DNA of 5,341 bases, from the NCBI GenBank assembly GCA_017646305.1, contig JAGCMR010000284.1:1-5341 (forward strand), given 5' to 3'. The notes under the pieces are model-generated. The model saw only the letters and a list, made by a program, of their open reading frames with translations. It ran no database searches and was not told the DNA's origin. Source of the DNA: Spirochaetaceae bacterium. GTDB taxonomy: Bacteria > Spirochaetota > Spirochaetia > Treponematales > Treponemataceae. Shown here one piece after another: positions 1 to 4,654 of the stretch; positions within the stretch are counted from its first letter, which is position 1; each line of letters starts with the position of its first letter. The position numbers were made by a program, and so were the translations under genes.

Positions 1-324
1 AAAGATGGTTTGTTCCAGCTTTACAAGGCTGCCCGCAAAGGCTTATCTCTGTGTCAGGAAACCTTAGTGCTTCAGGATGGACCTAATTTTGAAGCAGCCT
101 TTAGCAGGATAATTTCTCAGTTGGCCGCCATTGACCAAGCTATTCGTACTAGTCCGTATCACGAAAGTGCCGCCTTGGCCTTTCCCAGCCAACAGCAGCT
201 GGACATGCTCTATGAACAAGCCGGTCTTTCATCCAATCCCCAGCGAGCCACCTTGGAAAAAAGCCGTATTCTGTATCAAAAGATTATGGAAGCCTTGGCT
301 GAGTACAATAAGTTTTTAGAATAG
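1..324 (+). CDS. C-terminal part of an unrecognised helix-rich protein (5' truncated)
   Basis: The reading frame is open from the first base of the window (codons AAA GAT GGT TTG) to a TAG at 322-324, so about 107 codons are visible and the start lies upstream. A TTG at 10 could be read as a start, but no Shine-Dalgarno sequence precedes it and the frame continues to the edge, so a truncated gene is more likely. The residues look mainly alpha-helical: a segment LYKAARKGLSLCQETL, an amphipathic stretch FSRIISQLAAIDQAI, a Pro/Ser break, then a helix ending in ALAEYNKFLE. No signal peptide, membrane segment or catalytic motif is visible. I do not recognise the family; flagellar chaperone-type helical proteins (FliS, FlgN) were considered but no signature matches. 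GC is about 52% in one counted line, like the met genes and unlike the next gene. Confidence is high that it is coding; its function is unknown. Confidence 0.72.
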   Translation, partial: KDGLFQLYKAARKGLSLCQETLVLQDGPNFEAAFSRIISQLAAIDQAIRTSPYHESAALAFPSQQQLDMLYEQAGLSSNPQRATLEKSRILYQKIMEALAEYNKFLE

Positions 325-341
325 GCTCGTGCTAAAGACGG

Positions 342-370
342 TTGATTTTTGTAATTACTCATGATAGTAT
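342..370 (+). promoter_or_regulatory. Predicted sigma70-type promoter for the metallopeptidase gene
   Basis: A -35 element TTGATT (342-347) lies 17 bases before a -10 element TAGTAT (365-370). The TGA just before the -10 gives the TGn of an extended -10 promoter. Transcription would start near 377, giving a leader of about 37 bases to the ATG at 414. The -35 hexamer is the same as the one in front of metN. Each hexamer matches the consensus at only 4 of 6 positions, so the support is the spacing, the extended -10 and the location. Confidence 0.45.
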
Positions 371-389
371 ATGCTTATCTTGTAAGCAT
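371..389 (+). repeat. 7-bp perfect inverted repeat over the predicted transcription start
   Basis: ATGCTTA (371-377) and TAAGCAT (383-389) are perfect inverted copies around the 5-base loop TCTTG, followed by TTTTA. It could act as a weak, AT-rich terminator for the upstream gene, as a hairpin at the extreme 5' end of the peptidase mRNA, or as an operator overlapping the predicted start near 377. The sequence does not separate these options. The low GC of the stem and short T run make an efficient terminator unlikely. Confidence 0.4.
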
Positions 390-398
390 TTTACTTCT

Positions 399-405
399 AA
401 GAGGA
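399..405 (+). promoter_or_regulatory. Ribosome binding site that fixes the peptidase start at 414
   Basis: AAGAGGA is followed by 8 bases and then ATG at 414. It selects this ATG over the in-frame TTG at 342, which has no such site and would put 24 extra residues in front of the signal peptide. Confidence 0.8.
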
Positions 406-413
406 AAACTGTC

Positions 414-1763
414 ATGAAAAGATTTTTTAAAGGTAAACTAAGTTTGAAGCTACTTGTTATTGCGATCTGTGTTTTTTTCTTTTTAATTGCTTGTTCTCAA
501 GTGCTTGATCCAACCTTCATTGATGAGGTTTCTGGCTCTTCTGCCTCTGATTCACCATCAGAACCAGCTACTTCTCCTTCAAATCCTGTAAGTACACCTT
601 CCACTCTAAGCAATGCAGTACTTTCAGATTACCAATACAATAAAATGCAGGAAATTTCCAGTGATAATTCCTATCTTAAAAATGTTTTATGGGGTCAGAA
701 GGATGAAGATATTCCCAATGTATTGCATTTACTCCAAATTTTACGAGATGAAATTGTTCCTCAGTCTGTAAATAAACTGATAGCTACCTTTCCCAAAACC
801 TTTGGCTGGATGGCAAAGGATTATTACGAGGTCGGAATAGGAGTAGTGTTAAATCCTGATACAGATGATTCTGTGGTTGCAGCATTTTCCGCTAATGAAG
901 CTCGAGGTAATACACCTGATGAGCCTGTGCATATGCAATATGGCCTTTTGGTGAAATATAAAAAATTTGATTGGAATGATGATAGTTCATTGCCAGCTTA
1001 TTCTCGTTTAGAGTTAGAGTCCCATATTATCCATGAAATGATGCATGCACTTATGTGTGAATCTTTAACTTGCGGATTTATGGGAAGATCTTCTGAATTG
1101 GAAGATTTAAGGACCGATACCTTTCCTCAGTGGTTCATAGAAGGTACGGCAGAAGCTGCTGGTGGCGGAACAGGGATTATTTGGAAAGAAATTACAAAAA
1201 ATCTCATTTTAGATGCAATGGAAGAAAAATATATTAAGAAGTTTTTGGATACATATCCTCTGACAGGTGATTCCTCGCAATCTATATATCGTACGGGATA
1301 TTTGGCAACTATGTATCTTGGATATTTAGCTTCTGGAAAAAAATCTATGGCTCCCCAAGACATTGCTACAGGATTAGATTTATTGTTATACAAGATTCAT
1401 TGTGGACAAAGTTTGAACTCTGCTATTAAGGATATTTCTCCAGTGTTACAAAATGGTGAAAAAAAATATCCTAACACGGATAGTTTTGTAAAAGATTTTA
1501 CTTCTGAAAATGATGAGGTTGTTACTTTTGTAATGGATCTTATGAATAAGGCAAAGGCTACAGGAAGAGGAAGTCTTTTGGCTTCTTCTCTAGACGCTAC
1601 TGATGTACTTCCAGATGAAAAATTTGAAACACCTTTGTTTTGGCTTTATCTTAAAAGGGATGTTTATTGGAATAAGTACGGAGAAAAAATAACTGCTCGT
1701 CAAATGTTCGAGGGTGGTTCTGCTACCAGAGAAGGAGTTCCGGGATTTGGTACACAGCTGTAG
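414..1763 (+). CDS. Lipoprotein zinc metallopeptidase, gluzincin type (collagenase/flagellinolysin-like)
   Basis: This is a predicted secreted, lipid-anchored endopeptidase of 449 residues. Residues 1-27 form a lipoprotein signal peptide: basic MKRFFKGK, a hydrophobic core, and lipobox LIAC with Cys27 as the modified residue. Residues 37-65 are a Ser/Pro/Thr-rich flexible linker. The zinc site is HEMMH at 207-211 (two His ligands, Glu208 as catalytic base), followed 32 residues after His211 by WFIEGTAE, where Glu243 should be the third ligand. This arrangement, and the QWFIEGTAEAAGG wording, matches the family holding bacterial collagenases and flagellinolysins. Downstream, a YRTGYLATMYL segment (292-302), GQSLNSAI (331-338) and DLMNKAKATGRGSLL (375-389) resemble the rest of a flagellinolysin catalytic domain as I remember it. 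A CX4C pair (Cys215, Cys220) lies next to the active site. No flagellin domains are present, so it is a stand-alone form. GC is only about 27-35% in three counted lines, against about 50% in neighbours, suggesting transfer or weak expression. Peptidase class is well supported; substrate is unknown, and the flagellinolysin link is inference. Confidence 0.85.
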   Translation: MKRFFKGKLSLKLLVIAICVFFFLIACSQVLDPTFIDEVSGSSASDSPSEPATSPSNPVSTPSTLSNAVLSDYQYNKMQEISSDNSYLKNVLWGQKDEDIPNVLHLLQILRDEIVPQSVNKLIATFPKTFGWMAKDYYEVGIGVVLNPDTDDSVVAAFSANEARGNTPDEPVHMQYGLLVKYKKFDWNDDSSLPAYSRLELESHIIHEMMHALMCESLTCGFMGRSSELEDLRTDTFPQWFIEGTAEAAGGGTGIIWKEITKNLILDAMEEKYIKKFLDTYPLTGDSSQSIYRTGYLATMYLGYLASGKKSMAPQDIATGLDLLLYKIHCGQSLNSAIKDISPVLQNGEKKYPNTDSFVKDFTSENDEVVTFVMDLMNKAKATGRGSLLASSLDATDVLPDEKFETPLFWLYLKRDVYWNKYGEKITARQMFEGGSATREGVPGFGTQL

Positions 1764-1782
1764 AATAGCTTCGATGCCTCCA

Positions 1783-1811
1783 TTGCCACAAGGGCCAAAT
1801 AGATGTATACT
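1783..1811 (+). promoter_or_regulatory. Predicted sigma70-type promoter for tpiA
   Basis: TTGCCA (1783-1788, 5 of 6 consensus bases) is separated by 17 bases from TATACT (1806-1811, 5 of 6). Transcription would begin near 1818, leaving a leader of only about 15 bases that starts almost at the ribosome binding site. It sits in the 69-base gap after the peptidase gene, in which no terminator is visible, so some read-through into tpiA is possible. Confidence 0.6.
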
Positions 1812-1817
1812 CGTTTT

Positions 1818-1825
1818 AAGAGGAG
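1818..1825 (+). promoter_or_regulatory. Strong ribosome binding site that fixes the tpiA start at 1833
   Basis: AAGAGGAG lies 7 bases before ATG 1833. An in-frame ATG at 1803 would add ten residues (MYTRFKRRFA), but it abuts the predicted -10 box, would be upstream of the transcription start, and the added residues are not part of the TIM fold. Confidence 0.85.
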
Positions 1826-1832
1826 ATTTGCC

Positions 1833-2582
1833 ATGAGACAATACTACATTGCTGGTAACTGGAAGATGAACAAGGTTAAGGGCGAGGCCGTTGAATTGGC
1901 CAAGGGATTGGTAGAGGCCCTTAAGGACGGAAAGAACAAGTACATGATTGCTCCTTCCTTCACTAATCTGGATGCTGTTTCCCAGGTGGTTAAGGGATCA
2001 AACATCTTGTTGGGAGCCCAGAACATGTCTACAGAGGTTTCTGGAGCTCACACTGGAGAAGTTTCTGTTGCCATGCTAAAGGATTTGGGAGTTCAGGTAG
2101 TGATTCTTGGTCACTCCGAGCGCCGCCACATCTATAAAGAAGATGACGCCATGATCAATAAGAAGGTTAAGCTGGCCTTGGAAGAAGGATTGGATGTAGT
2201 TCTTTGTATTGGAGAGCTTCTGGAAGAGCGTGAAGCTGGAAAGGCTGAGGCTGTTTGTGAAGAGCAGACTCGCAAGGGCTTGGCTGATGTAACTGCTGAA
2301 CAGATGAAGAAGGTTACCATTGCTTACGTGCCAGTTTGGGCCATTGGAACAGGAAAGACTGCTACTCCAGAAGATGCCCAGGCTATCCACAAGTTTACCC
2401 GTGGAATTTTGGCTGACATGTTTGGCAAGGATGTTGCCGACGCCACCACTATTCAGTACGGCGGTTCTATGAACGCTGGTAATGCTGCAGCCCTTTTGGC
2501 ACAGAGCGACATTGACGGTGGTCTCATTGGTGGAGCTTCACTGAAGGTAGACACCTTCGAGCCTATCTGTAAGACATACTAA
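1833..2582 (+). CDS. tpiA: Triosephosphate isomerase, catalytic Glu replaced by Val
   Basis: TIM interconverts dihydroxyacetone phosphate and glyceraldehyde 3-phosphate in glycolysis, as a cytoplasmic homodimer of (beta/alpha)8 barrels. The 249-residue length is typical. Visible signatures in order: GNWKMNK with Asn9 and Lys11 (substrate binding); GAQNM and SGAHTGEVS at 61-78; GHSERR with electrophile His94; CIGE at 125-128; loop 6 PVWAIGTGKTAT at 167-178; YGGSMNAGN at 209-217; and IDGGLIGGASL at 227-237. The SGAHTGEVS and GGLIGGASL wording is Treponema-like. The oddity is residue 166. The family motif is AYEPVW, in which the Glu is the catalytic base (Glu165 in chicken TIM); here it reads AYVPVW, codon GTG at 2328-2330 instead of GAG. 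With everything else intact, the predicted protein should fold but be nearly inactive unless this is a sequence error. The gene appears to be a single transcription unit: its own promoter upstream, a strong terminator downstream. Family assignment is certain; activity is in doubt. Confidence 0.97.
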   Translation: MRQYYIAGNWKMNKVKGEAVELAKGLVEALKDGKNKYMIAPSFTNLDAVSQVVKGSNILLGAQNMSTEVSGAHTGEVSVAMLKDLGVQVVILGHSERRHIYKEDDAMINKKVKLALEEGLDVVLCIGELLEEREAGKAEAVCEEQTRKGLADVTAEQMKKVTIAYVPVWAIGTGKTATPEDAQAIHKFTRGILADMFGKDVADATTIQYGGSMNAGNAAALLAQSDIDGGLIGGASLKVDTFEPICKTY

Positions 2583-2597
2583 TTTTACTTTTTTTCT

Positions 2598-2645
2598 AAA
2601 AGCGGCCGGGGCTGAAGTGAACTTCACATTCCCGGCTGTTTTTTT
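2598..2645 (+). terminator. Intrinsic terminator after tpiA
   Basis: A GC-rich stem pairs GCCGGGG (2605-2611) with TCCCGGC (2630-2636), closing with one G-U pair. It extends outward through further pairs, including two G-U pairs, as AAAAGCG against TGTTTTT. A run of seven T (2639-2645) follows. The loop contains a second small inverted repeat, TGAAGT-GA-ACTTCA (2613-2626), so the hairpin may be stacked. It begins 15 bases after the tpiA stop and separates tpiA from the met cluster. Confidence 0.9.
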
Positions 2646-2661
2646 ATTGTTGTAGCCTACA

Positions 2662-2690
2662 TTGATTTATTCCATTCTATAAAGTATAAT
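2662..2690 (+). promoter_or_regulatory. Predicted sigma70-type promoter for metN-metI
   Basis: TTGATT (2662-2667) and a perfect TATAAT (2685-2690) are 17 bases apart, directly after the tpiA terminator. Transcription would start near 2697, about 22 bases before the metN start. That leader is too short for a SAM (S-box) or any other known methionine-responsive riboswitch, so regulation, if any, should be at the DNA level. Confidence 0.75.
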
Positions 2691-2705
2691 TGCCGAATCT
2701 ATTTT

Positions 2706-2712
2706 AAGGTGG
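2706..2712 (+). promoter_or_regulatory. Ribosome binding site supporting the GTG start of metN
   Basis: AAGGTGG lies 6 bases before GTG 2719. No ATG is available in frame near this position, and the first residues after GTG (QITLKNLVRTY) match the usual beginning of MetN, so the GTG start is well supported. Confidence 0.8.
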
Positions 2713-2718
2713 TACTTT

Positions 2719-3810
2719 GTGCAAATCACACTAAAAAATCTTGTTCGTACCTATTCTGTTCCTGGTGGAAAGTCTAGCTCAAAAAGTGACGCTGATGCTG
2801 CTAGCCGGGCAGTTCATGCAGTTCGGGATGTAAGCCTCACTATTCCCTCCAACAGCATTTATGGGATTATCGGTAAAAGTGGGGCAGGAAAGTCCACCTT
2901 GGTGCGGCTCATTAGTCTCTTGGAGGAACCTGACTCAGGCTCCGTTTTATACGATGAGCAGCAGGTGGATCATCTGAAGGATGAGGCTCTGATTCAGCGC
3001 CGTCGCCGTATTGGAATGATTTTCCAGAGCTTCAATCTTTTTTCCTCCCGTACTGCCGCCCAAAATATTGCCTATCCCTTGGAGATTTGTGGTACTCCCA
3101 AAAGCCAAATCAAGGAGCGGGTAGCGGAGCTGCTGGAATTGGTGGGACTTGCTGACCGAGGAAATTCTCCCATTAGCCAGCTTTCCGGTGGTCAAAAGCA
3201 GCGAATTGCCATTGCCCGTGCCTTGGCCAACAAGCCTGATATCCTCTTTTGTGACGAGGCCACCAGTGCCCTAGACCCTCAGACAACTCGCTCCATCTTG
3301 TCCTTGATTCGTGAAATCCAGCAGAAAATGCAGCTGACGGTGGTGATGATTACCCACCAGATGGAGGTTGTTCGTGATGCCTGTGATTACGTTGCAGTGC
3401 TTGAGGGAGGTGCCGTGGTGGAGGAGGGCTCTGTTTCCCAGATTTTCTCCCATCCTCAGTCTGCTGTTACCAAGGACTTCCTTGCAAACCTCAGTGTCAT
3501 GCCAGAGGAACAGGAGCAGGGCTTGGTGCGTTGGTCTCAGGAAGGTGGTAAGTATTTCCTGCGATTTATAAATCAGCTTACAGGAGAACCTGTTTTAAGC
3601 CGTATGGCCCATCAGTTTAAGGTGGAGTTCAATATTCGAGCTGGTGGTATTCAGCATATTATCGCTGGTGATCAAAAACACGATGGTGCTGCCAGTACAG
3701 AAGCCCATGACATCGGTACCTTGCTGGTGGATATTTATGGGGAACCAAGTGAATTGGAAGCTGCCTTAACCTTCCTTAGGCAGCAGGGTGTTATTGTGGA
3801 AGAAGCTTAA
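2719..3810 (+). CDS. metN: Methionine ABC importer ATP-binding subunit MetN
   Basis: MetN is the ATPase that powers methionine uptake through MetI; two copies sit on the cytoplasmic side of the membrane. Starting at the GTG, 363 residues show a complete ABC domain: Walker A GKSGAGKST (52-60), Q-loop with Gln103 in IFQSFNLFSSRTA, signature LSGGQ (155-159), Walker B ILFCDE (175-180, catalytic Glu180), D-loop SALD (183-186) and switch His213 in ITHQMEVV. The FNLFSSRTA wording is typical of methionine importers. Residues from about 265 onward, including LRFINQLTGEPVLS and GTLLVDIYGEPSELEAALTFL, form the NIL domain that binds methionine and inhibits transport when internal methionine is high. The protein is about 20 residues longer than E. 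coli MetN (343); most of the excess is a Ser/Ala/Asp-rich insertion near residues 14-31, between the first two beta strands. metI follows after 63 bases. D-methionine or methionine derivatives could also be substrates. Confidence 0.95.
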   Translation: MQITLKNLVRTYSVPGGKSSSKSDADAASRAVHAVRDVSLTIPSNSIYGIIGKSGAGKSTLVRLISLLEEPDSGSVLYDEQQVDHLKDEALIQRRRRIGMIFQSFNLFSSRTAAQNIAYPLEICGTPKSQIKERVAELLELVGLADRGNSPISQLSGGQKQRIAIARALANKPDILFCDEATSALDPQTTRSILSLIREIQQKMQLTVVMITHQMEVVRDACDYVAVLEGGAVVEEGSVSQIFSHPQSAVTKDFLANLSVMPEEQEQGLVRWSQEGGKYFLRFINQLTGEPVLSRMAHQFKVEFNIRAGGIQHIIAGDQKHDGAASTEAHDIGTLLVDIYGEPSELEAALTFLRQQGVIVEEA

Positions 3811-3845
3811 GCCTAAGATTTTTCTTTGTAGGTTTAAACTTTTCC

Positions 3846-3861
3846 TTCAAATCGATTTGAA
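3846..3861 (+). repeat. Perfect 16-bp palindrome between metN and metI
   Basis: TTCAAATCGATTTGAA reads the same on both strands and ends three bases before the AGGAG ribosome binding site of metI (3864-3868). As DNA it has the size of an operator for a dimeric regulator; as RNA it could form a 6-bp stem with a TCGA loop that affects metI translation or mRNA stability. No convincing promoter is seen in this gap, which makes a classical operator less likely. Confidence 0.55.
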
Positions 3862-3873
3862 ATAGGAGTTTGT

Positions 3874-4536
3874 ATGAATTTTTCTACCATTATGTCATTG
3901 GTGTGGCCTTCTACCCTCCAAACCTTAGCCATGGTGCTTACCTCCACCGTGTTTTCCATCCTCTTGGGCTTGCCCTTGGGAATCTTGCTTTGCGTTACTG
4001 ACCCTGTCACTGGCATCATGCCCAAGCCCATCTTGTATCAGGTTTTGACCCGCATTGTAAATGCCCTGCGGTCCTTCCCCTTTATGATTCTGATGATTCT
4101 GCTCTTTCCTCTGTCTCGTCTGATTATCGGTACCAGCATTGGAACTGCAGCCACCATCGTTCCCCTGTCTATTGCCGCAGCCCCCTTTGTAGCCCGAATC
4201 ATCGAGACTGCTCTCAAGGAAGTTGGCCCAGGAGTAGTGCAGGCTGCACGAGCCATGGGCTCCACCAACTCCCAGATTATTATCAAGGTATTGTTGCCAG
4301 AAGCCTTGCCCTCATTAGTATCTGGTGTTACTCTTACCATTATTAACCTCATTGGTTATTCTGCCATGTCTGGAGCCATCGGTGGTGGCGGATTGGGAGA
4401 TTTGGCCATTCGTTACGGTTATCAGCGAAACCAGCCCATGGTAATGATTCCTGCTGTTATCATTATTTTGATTATGGTAGAGGTGATTCAGCTTATTGGC
4501 TCCCGCATTAGTGCCAGACTTATGGCAAAGCGGTAG
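3874..4536 (+). CDS. metI: Methionine ABC importer permease subunit MetI
   Basis: MetI forms the homodimeric inner-membrane channel of the MetNIQ importer. The 220-residue length is normal for the family. About five hydrophobic segments are seen (roughly 15-41, 55-80, 88-111, 146-167 and 189-212). The cytoplasmic coupling (EAA) loop that contacts the MetN Q-loop face is at 116-146, with EVGPGVVQAARAMGSTNSQI followed by IKVLLPEALP. Other family signatures are RSFPFMILM, GTSIGTAATIVPLSIAAAPFVARIIE, GYSAMSGAIGGGGLGDLAIRYGYQR near the C-terminus, and a short basic tail ending MAKR. The start is ATG 3874, with AGGAG 5 bases upstream. It lies 63 bases after metN with no clear promoter or terminator between them, so the two are probably co-transcribed. 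GC reaches about 60% in one counted line, the highest in the window. Confidence 0.95.
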   Translation: MNFSTIMSLVWPSTLQTLAMVLTSTVFSILLGLPLGILLCVTDPVTGIMPKPILYQVLTRIVNALRSFPFMILMILLFPLSRLIIGTSIGTAATIVPLSIAAAPFVARIIETALKEVGPGVVQAARAMGSTNSQIIIKVLLPEALPSLVSGVTLTIINLIGYSAMSGAIGGGGLGDLAIRYGYQRNQPMVMIPAVIIILIMVEVIQLIGSRISARLMAKR

Positions 4537-4570
4537 ATGGAAGTCTTGTACCATAAAGTCCCTTCCTTGC

Positions 4571-4600
4571 TTGACAAGATTGGGGAGTTTTGGTTATATA
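4571..4600 (+). promoter_or_regulatory. Predicted separate promoter for metQ
   Basis: A perfect -35 TTGACA (4571-4576) is followed after 18 bases by TATATA (4595-4600). TATAGT (4597-4602) is a better hexamer but its 20-base spacing is long. Transcription would start near 4607, leaving a leader of about 47 bases. An internal promoter would allow the binding protein to be made in excess over MetNI, as is common for ABC importers. Confidence 0.6.
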
Positions 4601-4601
4601 G

Positions 4602-4618
4602 TAATTCATACTAATTCA
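4602..4618 (+). repeat. Two TAATTCA direct repeats, one helical turn apart
   Basis: TAATTCA occurs at 4602-4608 and again at 4612-4618, a 10-base period, exactly over the predicted metQ transcription start. This is the spacing expected if two protein subunits bound the same face of the DNA, so it is a candidate operator. The region is AT-rich, and chance occurrence cannot be excluded. Confidence 0.35.
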
Positions 4619-4654
4619 ATAGGATTAGAAAAATTATTTTAGGAGAATAATTAC

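Noticed and set aside
342..413. A TTG start at 342 that would lengthen the peptidase by 24 residues
   Set aside because: It coincides with the predicted -35 box, has no ribosome binding site, and places a non-signal sequence ahead of a clear lipoprotein signal peptide starting at ATG 414.
1803..1832. An ATG at 1803 as the tpiA start
   Set aside because: It abuts the predicted -10 box and lies upstream of the strong AAGAGGAG site, which serves ATG 1833, where TIM homology begins.
1764..1832. A terminator after the peptidase gene
   Set aside because: The weak ATTGCC/GGCCAAAT pairing is imperfect and has no T run after it.
1590..1841. Minus-strand frame spanning the peptidase-tpiA junction
   Set aside because: It overlaps the end of the peptidase gene, the tpiA promoter and the tpiA start, and resembles no family I know.
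2076..2390. Antisense open frame within tpiA, and similar minus-strand frames at 1127-1393, 2947-3195, 4038-4352, 4676-4972 and 4969-5241
   Set aside because: All lie wholly or mostly inside well-supported + strand genes, have compositions typical of reverse-strand readings, and have no recognisable domains.
2583..2718. Possible SAM riboswitch or small RNA between tpiA and metN
   Set aside because: The only strong structure is the tpiA terminator; no multi-helix leader fits between the promoter and the metN start.
3811..3873. A separate promoter for metI
   Set aside because: The best -35 candidate (TTGTAG at 3826-3831) has no acceptable -10 at 16-18 bases, so co-transcription with metN is preferred.
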